The translations under genes and the position numbers were made by a program. A model generated the notes under the pieces. The model ran no database searches, was not told the DNA's origin, and saw only the letters and a program-made list of their open reading frames with translations. A DNA stretch of 64,000 bases from Burkholderiales bacterium (GTDB lineage Bacteria; Pseudomonadota; Gammaproteobacteria; Burkholderiales; Burkholderiaceae_E): assembly GCA_947487165.1 (NCBI GenBank), contig CANKWX010000001.1, positions 62,001 through 126,000 on the forward strand. Direction: 5' to 3'. Below are positions 1 to 9,330 of this stretch, one piece after another (position 1 is the first letter of the stretch; each line of letters starts with the position of its first letter).

Positions 1-696
1 GCGGAACTTGCGGGCATTGGCCTTGCGAAAGCTGGCGAAGAGTTCGGTATTGCCGCGGGCGGCCTCGACCTTCTCGTTGGAGTCGCGCACTTTGCGCAGC
101 GGCCGCTTCTCGGCAACCACTTTTTCGGCGAAGGCGATGGCGGCTTCGCGCAGCTTGCCTTCTTCGGCAAGCTCATCGACCAGGCCCATGGCCAGGCACT
201 GCTTGCCCGGGACATGCTGGCCGCTGGTGACCATCTCGAGCGCCTTTTCGACGCCGACGATGCGAGGCAGCCGCTGCGTGCCGCCAGCGCCTGGCAGCAG
301 GCCGAGGTGCACTTCGGGCAGGCCGCATTTGGCCGAGGGCACGGCCACGCGATAGTGGCAGCACAAGGCCACTTCGAGACCGCCGCCGAGCGCGGTGCCA
401 TGGATGGCGCCGATCACCGGCTTGGGTGAGTTTTCGATGGCGGTCTGCACTTCGAAGAGGCTCGCGCCCCGCGGCGGCTTGCCGAACTCGGAGATGTCGG
501 CGCCGGCGATGAAGGTGCGCCCGTCGCAGATCAGTACGATGGCGTTGGTGGCAGGATCGTCACCCGCCTGCTTGAACGCACCGGCCAGACCGTCGCGCAC
601 ATCGGCCGACAGGGCATTGACTGGGGGCGAATTGAGTGTGATGACCGAGACCTTGCCGACCGTCGACAGATCGGTGACTGCGTTGATGGCTGCCAT
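1..696 (-). CDS. Enoyl-CoA hydratase domain of a FadJ/FadB-type multifunctional protein (partial)
   Basis: The reading frame runs off the left edge, so only the first 232 codons are present. It starts at an ATG at 696, preceded on its own strand by a strong AGGAGG about 6 bases upstream. The protein shows the crotonase fold signatures: the oxyanion-hole stretch with GADISEFG, the [12 protein letters not shown] segment and the [18 protein letters not shown] segment, which carries the usual acidic catalytic residues. Crotonases hydrate trans-2-enoyl-CoA to 3-hydroxyacyl-CoA in fatty-acid beta-oxidation. The stretch after the core (KPLRKV-type, continuing past residue 220) resembles the N-terminal part of fused hydratase/3-hydroxyacyl-CoA dehydrogenases rather than a stand-alone hydratase. 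The dehydrogenase part would lie outside the window, so the fusion is an inference. Confidence 0.85.
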   Translation of the reverse strand, partial: MAAINAVTDLSTVGKVSVITLNSPPVNALSADVRDGLAGAFKQAGDDPATNAIVLICDGRTFIAGADISEFGKPPRGASLFEVQTAIENSPKPVIGAIHGTALGGGLEVALCCHYRVAVPSAKCGLPEVHLGLLPGAGGTQRLPRIVGVEKALEMVTSGQHVPGKQCLAMGLVDELAEEGKLREAAIAFAEKVVAEKRPLRKVRDSNEKVEAARGNTELFASFRKANARKFR

Positions 697-812
697 GAGC
701 TCCTCCTGAGTTTGATGAGAGGATACCGCAGGCATGCTGATCGATCCTGCGCATCAGGCAGGTCATCGACTTGCCGGATAGACTCGTCGGTCGACCGACC
801 AAGGCGCACCTC

Positions 813-1754
813 ATGCCAAGCGGATCAAAAACACCGGCGGTGACTGTTGGCACATCGGGCGCAGGGACGACCCTTGGCGTGAGTGTGCTGGCGGTGCCGC
901 TGCTGGCTGTTTTATGGGGCCTTAACTGGCCGTCGGTGCGGGTGCTGCTTGCCTGGTGGTCGCCCTGGCAGGTGCGCGCGGTGGGGCTTGGCGCCGGCGC
1001 GCTGCTGCTCTTTGCACTGTCGCGCATCCGCGGCCAGTCTTTGCAGGTGCCCGCCGGCATGCGCTGGCGACTGGTCGTGTCGGCCTTGCTCTCGATCGTC
1101 GGCTTCAATGTCTGCACCGCGTTTGCGCAGCTGTCGGGCTCGACCGCGCGGGCAACCATCGTGACCTATTCGATGCCGGTCTGGGTCGTGCTGCTGGCCT
1201 GGGCGGTCGCGGGCGAGCGGCCGGATGCGCGTCGCTGCTTGTCGGTGGCGCTCGCGGTCCTCGGTTTGGGATTGCTCGCGATGCCGCTGCAGGCAGCCGG
1301 TGCATCGCTTGGCGGCATTCTTTTCGCGCTGGGCGCGAGCCTGAGCTGGGCTGGCGGTACCGTATTTCTCAAGCGCTTTCCGCTGACGGTGGCGCCATTG
1401 CCCGCCACCGCGTGGCAGCTTGCGATCGGGGCTGCGGTCACGCTGGCGGGCTGGGCGGTGTCAGTCGGCTCGGGCGGCGGATCCCCGACCGGCGCCCCTG
1501 TCTGGCCCGAGCACTGGTTCTGGATCGCACTCGGCTTTCACGTGCTGTTTGCGATGGCGCTCGGCTATCTGGTGTGGTTCGACGTGGTGGCCCGATTGCC
1601 GGGCGGGGTCGCGGCATTGGGAACACTGCTGGTACCGGTGGTGGGCGTGACCGGCGCGATGCTGCTGCTCGGCGAGCGGCCCACCGCGAGCGACATCGCC
1701 GGGCTGGTGCTGATTACTGCCGCGGCCGCGATCGTGCTGCGGCCTTCGACCTAA
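813..1754 (+). CDS. EamA-family (DMT superfamily) membrane transporter
   Basis: A 313-residue, very hydrophobic protein with about ten predicted transmembrane segments arranged as two EamA repeats. The first repeat begins near residue 15 with a typical ALLWGLNWPSVR-like stretch, and the second begins near residue 170 with the LGASLSWAGGTVFLKR segment. EamA proteins export or exchange small metabolites such as amino acids across the inner membrane; the substrate cannot be told from sequence. The ATG at 813 is chosen because it lies just before the first hydrophobic region, and the in-frame TTG at 771 has no better ribosome site. It is divergent from the hydratase gene and tail-to-tail with the CoA-transferase gene, whose stop overlaps it by three bases. 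Confidence 0.85.
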   Translation: MPSGSKTPAVTVGTSGAGTTLGVSVLAVPLLAVLWGLNWPSVRVLLAWWSPWQVRAVGLGAGALLLFALSRIRGQSLQVPAGMRWRLVVSALLSIVGFNVCTAFAQLSGSTARATIVTYSMPVWVVLLAWAVAGERPDARRCLSVALAVLGLGLLAMPLQAAGASLGGILFALGASLSWAGGTVFLKRFPLTVAPLPATAWQLAIGAAVTLAGWAVSVGSGGGSPTGAPVWPEHWFWIALGFHVLFAMALGYLVWFDVVARLPGGVAALGTLLVPVVGVTGAMLLLGERPTASDIAGLVLITAAAAIVLRPST

Positions 1755-2956
1755 GCCGTCACGACGACGCCGGCCGCCGCCAGTCGGGCCACTTCGGCAC
1801 CCGACAATCCGAGCAGCTCCTGCAAAATTTCGCCGGTGTGCTCGCCAAGCGCCGGCGCCGGTGTGCGCACCGAGCCCGGGGTCTTGCTCAGGCGCACCGG
1901 CACATTGGCCATCAGGACCTTGCCCGAGCGCGGATGATCCATGGTGATCAGCGACTCGCGTGCGGCCACCTGCGGATGGTCGACCACCTGGCCGATGTTG
2001 TTGACCGCGCCCACCGGAATCCCGGCCTTCAGGAAGATCTGCTCCCATTCTTCATAGGTTCTGGTGAGCAGGGCGGTCTGGACGATGTCGATCAGTGCGG
2101 TGCGGTTGGTCACGCGCAGCCGGTTGCCGACAAAGCGCTCGTCGGTGAGCAGGTCGGGGCGATCAATGGCCGGGCAGAAGACCTTCCAGAGTTTTTCGCT
2201 GCCGACCGCGATCGCGAGATCGCCGGTTTTGGTGCGCAGGGTCTGGTAGGGCAGCAGCGCCTTGTAGGCGGTGCCCATCGGTGCCGGCATTTCGCGCTCG
2301 ACGCCATAGGAGGCGATCATGGTGTTGAGCAGCCCGAGCTGGCCTTCCATCATCGACATGTCGATGCGCTGGCCCTGACCGGTCTTGTCCTTGACCCGCA
2401 GCGCCAGCATGATCCCGAAGGCGGCGTACATGCCGGCGGTCATGTCGGCGATCGAGGTGCCGCAGCGCACGCCGCTGCCGCCTTCTTCGCCGGTGATGCT
2501 GATCATGCCGCTTTCGGCCTGCAGGATCAGGTCCATTGCGGCCCGCTCGCGATAGGGGCCGTCCTGGCCGAAACCCGAAATCGAGGCATAGATGATGCCG
2601 GGGTTGCGGGCACTGACCGCCGCATAACCCAGGCCGAGTTTTTCGAGTGCGCCCGGGCGGAAGTTCTCGATCATGACGTCGGCCTTCTCGATCACCTTGA
2701 GGAAGAGCTCCTTGCCTTCCGGGCTCTTGAGGTTGATCGACAGTCCGCGCTTGTTGCGATGAAGCGAGACGAAATAGGCCGACTCGGCACCGCCGCCGCC
2801 TGCCGCCGCGCCCCAGGCGCGCGAGATGTCGCCGCCGTCGGGCGACTCGAGCTTGAAGACGGTTGCGCCGTAATCGGCCAGCATGGTCGAGCAGTGCGGG
2901 CCGGCAAGGGCATGCGACAGGTCAAGGACGACAACGTCTTCAAGGGGCATTTTCAT
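1751..2956 (-). CDS. CaiB/BaiF family (class III) CoA-transferase
   Basis: A 401-residue protein with the class III CoA-transferase fold: the N-terminal LSHALAGPHCSTMLADYGATVFKLE pattern, the phosphate-contacting R-NKRGLSINLK region, and the ENFRPGALEKLGLGY motif near residues 95-110. The usual catalytic aspartate falls in the AMDLILQAESGMISITG segment. These enzymes move CoA between acyl-CoA and a free acid through a glutamyl or aspartyl-CoA anhydride. The exact donor and acceptor are unknown. The start at 2956 (MKMPLEDV) precedes the conserved N-terminus directly; an ATG two codons later is equally possible. No transport or dehydrogenase partner is adjacent, so the pathway is not indicated by context. 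Confidence 0.88.
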   Translation of the reverse strand: MKMPLEDVVVLDLSHALAGPHCSTMLADYGATVFKLESPDGGDISRAWGAAAGGGGAESAYFVSLHRNKRGLSINLKSPEGKELFLKVIEKADVMIENFRPGALEKLGLGYAAVSARNPGIIYASISGFGQDGPYRERAAMDLILQAESGMISITGEEGGSGVRCGTSIADMTAGMYAAFGIMLALRVKDKTGQGQRIDMSMMEGQLGLLNTMIASYGVEREMPAPMGTAYKALLPYQTLRTKTGDLAIAVGSEKLWKVFCPAIDRPDLLTDERFVGNRLRVTNRTALIDIVQTALLTRTYEEWEQIFLKAGIPVGAVNNIGQVVDHPQVAARESLITMDHPRSGKVLMANVPVRLSKTPGSVRTPAPALGEHTGEILQELLGLSGAEVARLAAAGVVVTA

Positions 2957-3009
2957 GGGGTGTCTCGGCTCAGGATGTGTATTGGAATGACTGTTGCCAA
3001 GCATACCGG

Positions 3010-3028
3010 TCGCCGCCGCCGGCGGCGA
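3010..3028. other. GC-rich perfect hairpin in a divergent intergenic region
   Basis: TCGCCGCC and GGCGGCGA form an eight-base perfect stem around a three-base loop. It lies between the divergent CoA-transferase and phosphatase genes, about 55 bases from one start and 90 from the other. It has no T-tract, so it is not an intrinsic terminator. It could be an operator or simple GC-rich sequence. Confidence 0.3.
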
Positions 3029-3120
3029 ACCACCCGGCTGATGCCCGAAATGGCCGCTGGTCTGCACCGTGAAATCTGGCTCGGCGATACTGCCCACTCT
3101 GCTACTTAGCCCGCGCTGCC

Positions 3121-4713
3121 ATGACCCGAATCGCCCGTCCCCGTCGCCAGCTGATTGTCGCGTCTGCCGCGCTGGGCGGCGGCCTGTCCTCGATCCTCGC
3201 CCGGGCCCAGGCCCCGGCAGTCGTGACCCTCGATCGGGCAAGGCCCGGCTTTCCGTCGGGCATTCAAAGCGGCGATGTGCAAAGCGATCGCGGCATGGTC
3301 TGGGCGCGTACCGACCGGCCGGCACGCATGTGGATCGATTGGTCGAGCACCTCGAGCTTTGCCGATGCGAAGCGCGTGCGCGGCCCCTATGCCACCGATC
3401 TGAGCGACTTCAGTGCGCGGGTCGATCTCACCGGTCTGCCGGCAGGCCAGGACATCTTCTATCGCGTGCAGTTCGAAGACATCGTCGCGGGCACGCTCTC
3501 CGAGCCGATGTCCGGGCACTTTCGCACCGCACCCAAGCGCGCCAGTGATATCCGCTTCCTGTGGTCGGGCGACACCGCCGGTCAGGGCTGGGGCATCAAC
3601 ACCGCCTTTGGCGGCATGCGCATCTATGAGGCCATGCGCCGGCGCAACCCGGATTTCTTCATTCATTCGGGCGACACCATCTATGCCGACGGCCCGATGC
3701 AGTCCGAGGTGACGCTTCCCGACGGCAGCCTGTGGCGCAACGATGTCCTGACCGAAGAAAAGAGCAAGGTGGCCGAGACCCTCAAGGAGTTCCGCGGCAA
3801 CTATCGCTACAACCAGCTCGATACGAATGTGCGCCGCTTCAACAGCGAAGTGATGCAGATCTGGCAATGGGACGACCATGAGGTCACCAACAACTGGTCG
3901 CCCTCGAAAGACCTCTCGGGCGACAAACGCTATACCGAAAAGAGCGTGCCGCTGCTGACCGAGCGGGCGACGCGGGCGTTTCTGGAGAACGCGCCGATGC
4001 GCTGGCACGCCCAGGACGAAGAAGCCCGGGTCTATCGCAAGCTCTCGTATGGCCCGCTGCTCGAGGTCTTCGTGATCGACATGCGCAGCTATCGCGGCCC
4101 GAACACTGCCAACCTGCAGACCGGCATCGACGCGGAGTCGACCTACCTCGGTGAGGTGCAGCTCGCCTGGCTGCGTGAGGGTCTGAGCAGCAGCCGCGCG
4201 GTCTGGAAGGTGATTGCAAGCGACATGCCGATCGGCCTGCAAGTGGGTGACGGCAAGGATGCGCAGGGCCGTGCCCGCTGGGAGGCGGTGGCCAATGGCG
4301 ACGACGGCGCGCCCCGCGGCCGCGAGCTCGAGATTGCCGGGCTGCTGTCGTTCATCAAGCGCCGGCATATTCGCAACACCGTGTGGTTGACGGCCGACGT
4401 GCATTACGCCGCCGCCCATCACTACCATCCGAATCGCGCCAGCTTCCAGGACTTCGATCCCTTCTGGGAATTCGTCGGCGGGCCGCTGCATTCGGGCAGT
4501 TTCGGTCCTAATGAACTCGACCGGACCTTCGGCCCCGAGGTGAAATTCGTCAAAGCCCCCAGGGCGGGTATCGCCAATGAGTCACCGATGGCTGGTGGCC
4601 AGTATTTCGGTGAGGTCGAGATCGATGGCAAGACCGCGGCGATGACGGTTCATCTGCGCGAGATCAATGGCGCATCGCTGTGGAGCACGACGCTCGAGCC
4701 GCAGCGCGGCTGA
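3121..4713 (+). CDS. phoD: PhoD-like alkaline phosphatase/phosphodiesterase, Tat-exported
   Basis: A 530-residue protein with a twin-arginine N-terminus (RPRRQLIVASAALGGG) and a probable cleavage after ILARAQA, so it should be exported folded. The PhoD N-terminal domain lies around residues 35-140 and the metallophosphatase domain follows. Metal-binding motifs are visible: WSGDTAG, HSGDTIYADG, WDDHEVTNNW, DMRSYRG and ADVHYAAAHHY. PhoD enzymes release phosphate from phosphomonoesters and diesters in the periplasm using Ca and Fe. The length matches the family. The gene stands alone, with its end facing the end of the monooxygenase gene 20 bases away; I see no convincing Pho box upstream. Confidence 0.9.
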   Translation: MTRIARPRRQLIVASAALGGGLSSILARAQAPAVVTLDRARPGFPSGIQSGDVQSDRGMVWARTDRPARMWIDWSSTSSFADAKRVRGPYATDLSDFSARVDLTGLPAGQDIFYRVQFEDIVAGTLSEPMSGHFRTAPKRASDIRFLWSGDTAGQGWGINTAFGGMRIYEAMRRRNPDFFIHSGDTIYADGPMQSEVTLPDGSLWRNDVLTEEKSKVAETLKEFRGNYRYNQLDTNVRRFNSEVMQIWQWDDHEVTNNWSPSKDLSGDKRYTEKSVPLLTERATRAFLENAPMRWHAQDEEARVYRKLSYGPLLEVFVIDMRSYRGPNTANLQTGIDAESTYLGEVQLAWLREGLSSSRAVWKVIASDMPIGLQVGDGKDAQGRARWEAVANGDDGAPRGRELEIAGLLSFIKRRHIRNTVWLTADVHYAAAHHYHPNRASFQDFDPFWEFVGGPLHSGSFGPNELDRTFGPEVKFVKAPRAGIANESPMAGGQYFGEVEIDGKTAAMTVHLREINGASLWSTTLEPQRG

Positions 4714-4733
4714 GCGCCTGCAGCGCATCCTGT

Positions 4734-6233
4734 TCAGGCGGTCGGCGCGAGCGCGTCCTTGCTGCCTCGTGCCGATGTCTGCGCGCGACCGAATTCGAGA
4801 TTGGTGTCGGCCATGCCGCCAAATCGCAGCGTCATGATTTCGCGCGGATAGTTCTGCTCGGTTTTCCAGGGCGCTTTGGAGCCCTGATGGGGGAACTTGT
4901 TCAGACCGCGCTGGAAATAGCCCGATGAGAAATCGACCCAGGGCGTCGGCGTGATGTCGGTGTCGCGAACCCGCGGCGTAACCCAGTTCGCCTTGACCTC
5001 GTCGAGGTGATTGATCATGCGACAAACATATTCGCAGACCAGATCGGCACGCAGCGTCCAGGAGGCGTTGGTGTAGCCGAAGACGGTTGCGAGATTGGGC
5101 ACGTTGCTTAGCATGATGCCCTTGTAGGGCAGTGAGCGGGTCACATCGACCGGTCGGTCGTCGACGATCACCTCAAGCCCTGCGATGAACTTCAGGTCGA
5201 GGCCGGTGGCGGTGACCACCAGATCGGCATCGAGCTGCTGGCCCGATTTGAGCAGGATGCCGGTCTCGTTGAAGACATCGATATGGTCGGTGACCACCGA
5301 GGCCTTGCCCGAGCGGATCGCCTTGAAGAGGTCGCCGTCGGGCACCAGGCAAAGGCGCTGCTCCCACGGGTTGTATTTCGGTGTGAAGTGCTTGGCCACG
5401 TCGAAATCGGGCGGCAGCTGCTTGCGCACCAGAGACAGCAGGCCGGCCTTCGCCTTTTCAGGCTGCCTGCGGCAGATGCTGAAAAACCAGGCACCGAAGG
5501 CGACGTTTTTCAGGCGCACCAGCGAATGGACCAGCTTTTGGGGAAGAAAGCTCGCGAGCCGGCTGGCGAGCGCATCTTCGGCCGGGCGCGACACCACATA
5601 GCTCGGCGATCGCTGCAGCATGGTCACCTGCGCGGCGTCCTTCGCCATCGAGGGCACCAGGGTCACCGCGGTGGCGCCGCTGCCGATCACGACCACCCGT
5701 TTACCGGCCCAGTCGATGTCATCGGTCCACTGCTGGGGATGCACGATGCGGCCCTTGAACTTCTCGACGCCCGGAAAATGCGGCGTATAGCCGTGCTCGT
5801 AGTTGTAGTAGCCGGTACACATGAACAGGAACTTGCATTTCAGCTGCAGGGACTCAGCGCCCTCACGATCGATGTCGACTGTCCAGGTGCCGTCGTACGA
5901 GGACCAGCTCGCGCGGCGGATGCGGTGGCCGAAGCGGATATGCCGATCGATGCCGAACTCGCGCACGGTTGCGTGCAGATAGGTGCGGATGGTTTCGGCA
6001 TCACTGATCGCACGGGCGGCGGTCCAGGGCTTGAAGCCGAATCCGAAGGTATACATGTCGGAGTCGGAGCGGATGCCGGGATAGCGAAAGAGGTCCCAGG
6101 TGCCGCCGATGTCGGCGCGGGCCTCGAGGATCGCCCAGGACTTGTCGGGGCACAGCTTTTGCAGGTGGTATCCCGCGCTGATGCCGGAAATCCCGGCACC
6201 CACCACCAGGACATCAAGATGTTCGATCGGCAT
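4734..6233 (-). CDS. FAD-dependent monooxygenase of the Baeyer-Villiger/FMO type
   Basis: A 499-residue protein with the first dinucleotide-binding motif GAGISG at residues 12-17 and a second, NADPH-type motif GSGATA at 184-189. Between them lies a match to the Baeyer-Villiger fingerprint F-x-G-x3-H-x3-W: F159, G161, H165 and W169. The family uses NADPH and O2 to insert oxygen into ketones or oxidise heteroatoms. The substrate is not predictable. The start at 6233 was chosen because AGGAG sits about 7 bases upstream and because it directly precedes the Rossmann motif; the frame extends further upstream without support. An MFS transporter gene is divergent and may handle the same compound, which is inference only. 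Confidence 0.88.
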   Translation of the reverse strand: MPIEHLDVLVVGAGISGISAGYHLQKLCPDKSWAILEARADIGGTWDLFRYPGIRSDSDMYTFGFGFKPWTAARAISDAETIRTYLHATVREFGIDRHIRFGHRIRRASWSSYDGTWTVDIDREGAESLQLKCKFLFMCTGYYNYEHGYTPHFPGVEKFKGRIVHPQQWTDDIDWAGKRVVVIGSGATAVTLVPSMAKDAAQVTMLQRSPSYVVSRPAEDALASRLASFLPQKLVHSLVRLKNVAFGAWFFSICRRQPEKAKAGLLSLVRKQLPPDFDVAKHFTPKYNPWEQRLCLVPDGDLFKAIRSGKASVVTDHIDVFNETGILLKSGQQLDADLVVTATGLDLKFIAGLEVIVDDRPVDVTRSLPYKGIMLSNVPNLATVFGYTNASWTLRADLVCEYVCRMINHLDEVKANWVTPRVRDTDITPTPWVDFSSGYFQRGLNKFPHQGSKAPWKTEQNYPREIMTLRFGGMADTNLEFGRAQTSARGSKDALAPTA

Positions 6234-6343
6234 GAGCAGACTCCTACGAAAGCCGGCAAGCTTAGGCAAGCCCGGGCCCGAACACAAATCAGATAAGCTC
6301 AAGTGCTCGTCCGAAAGTGTCGAGCCGCCATCAGGAGACCCTC

Positions 6344-7660
6344 TTGCTTGCCCAATTCGCGCGGCGTCTGCCCTTTTTCTACGGTTGGATCGTGGTCGCG
6401 GTGGTGTTCGTGACCATGGGCGTGGGGGTCAATGCCCGAACCGCGTTTTCATTGCTGTTTCCGCCGATTCTTCAGGAATTCGGCTGGGACCGTGCGATCA
6501 CCGCCGGTGCCTTCTCCTTCGGCTTCATGGTCTCGGCCTTCCTGAGCCCGGTGCTTGGCCGGATGATGGACTCACGCGGACCGATGATCGTCTCGCTGAT
6601 CGGCGTTGTCGCGACGGCAGCCGGTTTGCTGCTGGCCACGCTGGCCCGAGAGCCCTGGCATTTCTACGCGACGCTTGGTGTGCTGGTGGCGGCAGGCAGC
6701 GTGTGCCTGGGCTATTCGTGTCAGGCGCTCTTTCTGTCGGCATGGTTCGTACGCCGACGCGGTCTGGCACTGAGCATCGCCTTTGCCGGCGTCGGTGTCG
6801 GCTCGATCGTGCTTTTGCCGATGTTGCAGCGTGTGATCGAGCAGTCGGGCTGGCGTGCAGCCTGCCTGTCGCTGGGCATCTTCGCGGCGCTGCTGCTCAC
6901 GCCACTGGTGTTCCTGCTGCGACGGCGTCCCGAGAATCTCGGGCTGCTCGCCGATGGCGACGAGCGCTCGGTGGGTGGGTCGGCCGGTGCCGCGCGTGCG
7001 AGCAACATTGTCGATCCGGCCTGGACTGCGATCGAATGGACCCTGGCCCGCGCGATGCGCACCGCGCGCTTCTGGTGGCTGGCACTTGCCTTTTTCTGCG
7101 CGCTTTTCATGTGGTACGCGGTGCAGGTTCATCAGACCAAATACCTGATCGAGACCGGTTTTACCGCCGTTGACGCCGCACTCGCGCTGGGTGCAGTGAG
7201 CCTGGCCGGCGTGCCGGGGCAGATTGCCCTCGGGCAGCTGTCGGATCGGGTCGGTCGCGAGATCGTCTGGAGCATCGGCGGCATCGGTTTCGTGCTGACC
7301 TATCTCGCCCTGCTCGCGCTCGAGTCCAATCCGAGTCCGGTGCTGTTGTGGGTGATGGTGATTGCCCAGGGTGCGCTCGGCTATGGCGTGACCTCGGTGC
7401 TCGGGGCGGTCGCGGCCGAGATCTTCGAAGGGCCGCACTACGGCAGCATTTTTGGCACGCTGATGTTCGCGGCGATCAGTGGCGGGGCGATCGGACCCTG
7501 GATGGCCGGCATGGTGTATGACGCCACCGGCAGCTATGCGATTGCCTGGTGGATCTCGATCGGGGTGAGTCTGATGACGATTGTCGGGATCTGGATGGCC
7601 GCGCCGGGTAAGGTGCGGGCAGTGGCCGGCCGTATCGGGCGGATCAGGCAGGCTGCCTGA
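6344..7660 (+). CDS. MFS transporter (oxalate/formate antiporter-like subfamily)
   Basis: A 438-residue, twelve-helix major facilitator. The loop GRMMDSRGPM after the second helix matches the MFS motif A region, and a central polar loop (residues ~190-225) separates the two halves. The N-terminal FYGWIVVAVVF pattern and the FGWDRAITAGAFS segment are typical of the monocarboxylate/OFA-like group that moves organic anions. I prefer the TTG start at 6344, since AGGAG lies 6 bases upstream; an in-frame GTG at 6317 has no such site. The gene ends inside a strong inverted repeat. It is divergent from the monooxygenase gene. Confidence 0.85.
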   Translation: MLAQFARRLPFFYGWIVVAVVFVTMGVGVNARTAFSLLFPPILQEFGWDRAITAGAFSFGFMVSAFLSPVLGRMMDSRGPMIVSLIGVVATAAGLLLATLAREPWHFYATLGVLVAAGSVCLGYSCQALFLSAWFVRRRGLALSIAFAGVGVGSIVLLPMLQRVIEQSGWRAACLSLGIFAALLLTPLVFLLRRRPENLGLLADGDERSVGGSAGAARASNIVDPAWTAIEWTLARAMRTARFWWLALAFFCALFMWYAVQVHQTKYLIETGFTAVDAALALGAVSLAGVPGQIALGQLSDRVGREIVWSIGGIGFVLTYLALLALESNPSPVLLWVMVIAQGALGYGVTSVLGAVAAEIFEGPHYGSIFGTLMFAAISGGAIGPWMAGMVYDATGSYAIAWWISIGVSLMTIVGIWMAAPGKVRAVAGRIGRIRQAA

Positions 7661-7697
7661 TCCGGGTCAAGGCAGCTGACTCGGCTTCGGTCAGCTG
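7641..7697. terminator. Two consecutive hairpins between convergent genes
   Basis: GGATCAGGCA / TGCCTGATCC (7641-7663) is a ten-base perfect stem with a three-base loop that spans the stop codon of the transporter gene. It is followed by CAGCTGAC / GTCAGCTG (7673-7697), an eight-base stem that covers the stop codon of the convergent NTF2-like gene. Neither has a T-tract. The position between converging genes suggests termination or transcript protection in both directions. Confidence 0.55.
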
Positions 7698-8194
7698 ACG
7701 CGACTGCCTTTCGCACGCGCGTTGAAGGCGACCGATTCGGGTGTGGCGAGCAGCCGATCCGACCACTTGCGGGCCACTTTGGCCATGCGCTCGGCGCCCA
7801 CGCCAAGCTGCGACATCGCCACGCAGCCATTGACCGACTCGCGGTATTCGGCGATCAGGCCGTCGCGCAGGGTGAAGCGGCTCATGCCGTCGATGGTCAC
7901 GCGGCGGCCGGCAAACTCGGGCACGGTTGATGAAAAGCTCGACAGCGACCAGGCATAGCCGTTGTTGCCCTCGCAGATCGCATCGAACATCTCCCAGCGG
8001 TAGTCGGGCCCGGCATCTCGCAAGAAGAGCTCGGTGAGCATGTGCGAGATCGATTCGCGGCCGGTGTGCGGGCCGTAGATATAGTCGTAGTAGATCGCAT
8101 CGGGTGTGAAGCAGGCCGCAAAGGCGGTGCCGTCGCCGGCTTCGGCTGCACGGGTCATGCGTTCGAGCAAGGCTTTGAGTGCGGGGGTATCCAT
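7691..8194 (-). CDS. NTF2-like/SnoaL-like domain protein
   Basis: A 167-residue protein with the cone-shaped NTF2-like pattern: an N-terminal helix (LKALLERMTRAAEAGDG), then FAACFTPDAIYYDYIYGPHTGRE, and a beta-rich second half. The fold is used by dehydratases, isomerases and ligand-binding proteins; the exact reaction cannot be inferred. The C-terminal ~25 residues extend beyond the usual domain. It lies about 50 bases downstream of the luciferase-like monooxygenase gene on the same strand, so the two are likely co-transcribed. The start at 8194 has an AAAGAGA ribosome site upstream. Confidence 0.7.
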   Translation of the reverse strand: MDTPALKALLERMTRAAEAGDGTAFAACFTPDAIYYDYIYGPHTGRESISHMLTELFLRDAGPDYRWEMFDAICEGNNGYAWSLSSFSSTVPEFAGRRVTIDGMSRFTLRDGLIAEYRESVNGCVAMSQLGVGAERMAKVARKWSDRLLATPESVAFNARAKGSRVS

Positions 8195-8242
8195 GGGGGC
8201 GTCTCTTTCAGAACGTTTGCCTGGGGTCTCTGATCGCCTGGC

Positions 8243-9277
8243 TCAGACCGCGAGGGCCGGCTGGGCTTCGGTGGCGGTGTCGCGCCTCGGTTCGAGGGCT
8301 CGACCGATATCGGCGAGCAGCTCATAGGAGCGCAGCCGCGCCGAGTGATCGAAGACCGTGCCGCTCACCATCAGCTCGCTTGCGCCGGTGCGGGCGATGA
8401 AGCCGGTGAGCAGGCGGTGCACGGTGTCGGGCGAGCCGACGAAGGCGCATTCGAGCATGCGCATCGCCTGGGCCTTTTCGGCGGGCGACCAGTAGGTCTC
8501 GATATCGTCGATCGCCGGTGCCATCAGGCCTCGACGACCGCGGGCCATGTCGGCAAAGCGCATCTGCAGGCTGGTAAAGAGCCGCTTGGCCTGCGCATCG
8601 GTGTCGGCGCAGATCACATTGATGCAGGGCATGACATAGGGGACGGCGAGCTGCGCGGACGGCTTGAAAAGCTGCCGGTAGGTCTGGATGGCGGCATCGA
8701 GGTCGGTCGGGGCGAAGTGCGAGGCAAAGGCGTAGGGCAGCCCGAAGTGCGCGGCGACCTGCGCGCCATAGGTGCTCGAGCCGAGAATCCACAGCGGCAC
8801 GTTCAGACCGGCGCCCGGCACCGCGCGGATCTGCTGGCCTTCCTGGACCGGACCGAAGAGCATGCGCAGTGCCTGGATGTCGTCAGGGAAATGCTCGGCC
8901 GCCTGGGGATGAACCCGCAGCGCGCGCATCGTGACCTGATCGGTGCCGGGGGCGCGGCCCAGGCCGAGGTCGATACGACCCGGGTAGAGCGACTCGAGGG
9001 TGCCGAACTGTTCGGCGATGACCAGCGGCGAGTGATTGGGCAGCATGATGCCGCCCGAGCCCACGCGAATCGTTTTAGTGCCGCCGGCCAGATGGCCGAT
9101 CACCACCGAAGTGGCCGAGCTGGCGACGCCGACCATGTTGTGATGCTCGGCGACCCAGTAGCGGCGATAGCCCCAGTCCTCGGCATGCCGGATGAGATCG
9201 AGCGCATTGCGCAGGGCATCGGTGGGCGTGTCGCCGAGTCGGACCGGCACCAGGTCGAGGATGGAAATCGGGATCAT
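8243..9277 (-). CDS. LLM-class flavin-dependent oxidoreductase (luciferase-like, MsnO8 group)
   Basis: A 344-residue protein with the bacterial-luciferase TIM-barrel pattern: the SILDLVPV N-terminus, the [10 protein letters not shown] segment near residue 40, [23 protein letters not shown], and [13 protein letters not shown] near residue 105. These match the MsnO8/YhbW-like group of FMNH2-dependent oxygenases. Members oxidise aldehydes, sulfonates or other small compounds, but no substrate is established for this group. The protein has the full family length. It sits between the GST and NTF2-like genes in the same direction, with gaps of about 50 bases, which suggests one small operon dealing with a reactive small molecule. 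Confidence 0.85.
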   Translation of the reverse strand: MIPISILDLVPVRLGDTPTDALRNALDLIRHAEDWGYRRYWVAEHHNMVGVASSATSVVIGHLAGGTKTIRVGSGGIMLPNHSPLVIAEQFGTLESLYPGRIDLGLGRAPGTDQVTMRALRVHPQAAEHFPDDIQALRMLFGPVQEGQQIRAVPGAGLNVPLWILGSSTYGAQVAAHFGLPYAFASHFAPTDLDAAIQTYRQLFKPSAQLAVPYVMPCINVICADTDAQAKRLFTSLQMRFADMARGRRGLMAPAIDDIETYWSPAEKAQAMRMLECAFVGSPDTVHRLLTGFIARTGASELMVSGTVFDHSARLRSYELLADIGRALEPRRDTATEAQPALAV

Positions 9278-9330
9278 GTCGGCGTGTCTCGTGTCGGGTG
9301 GTTTTTGAATCAGGTCTGGTCAGGCTGCGA

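Noticed and set aside
956-3109. Long open frame of 717 codons on the plus strand
   Set aside because: It is out of frame with, and opposite to, the DMT and CoA-transferase genes. Its translation is low in conserved motifs and rich in Arg/Gly/Ala, typical of shadow frames in GC-rich DNA.
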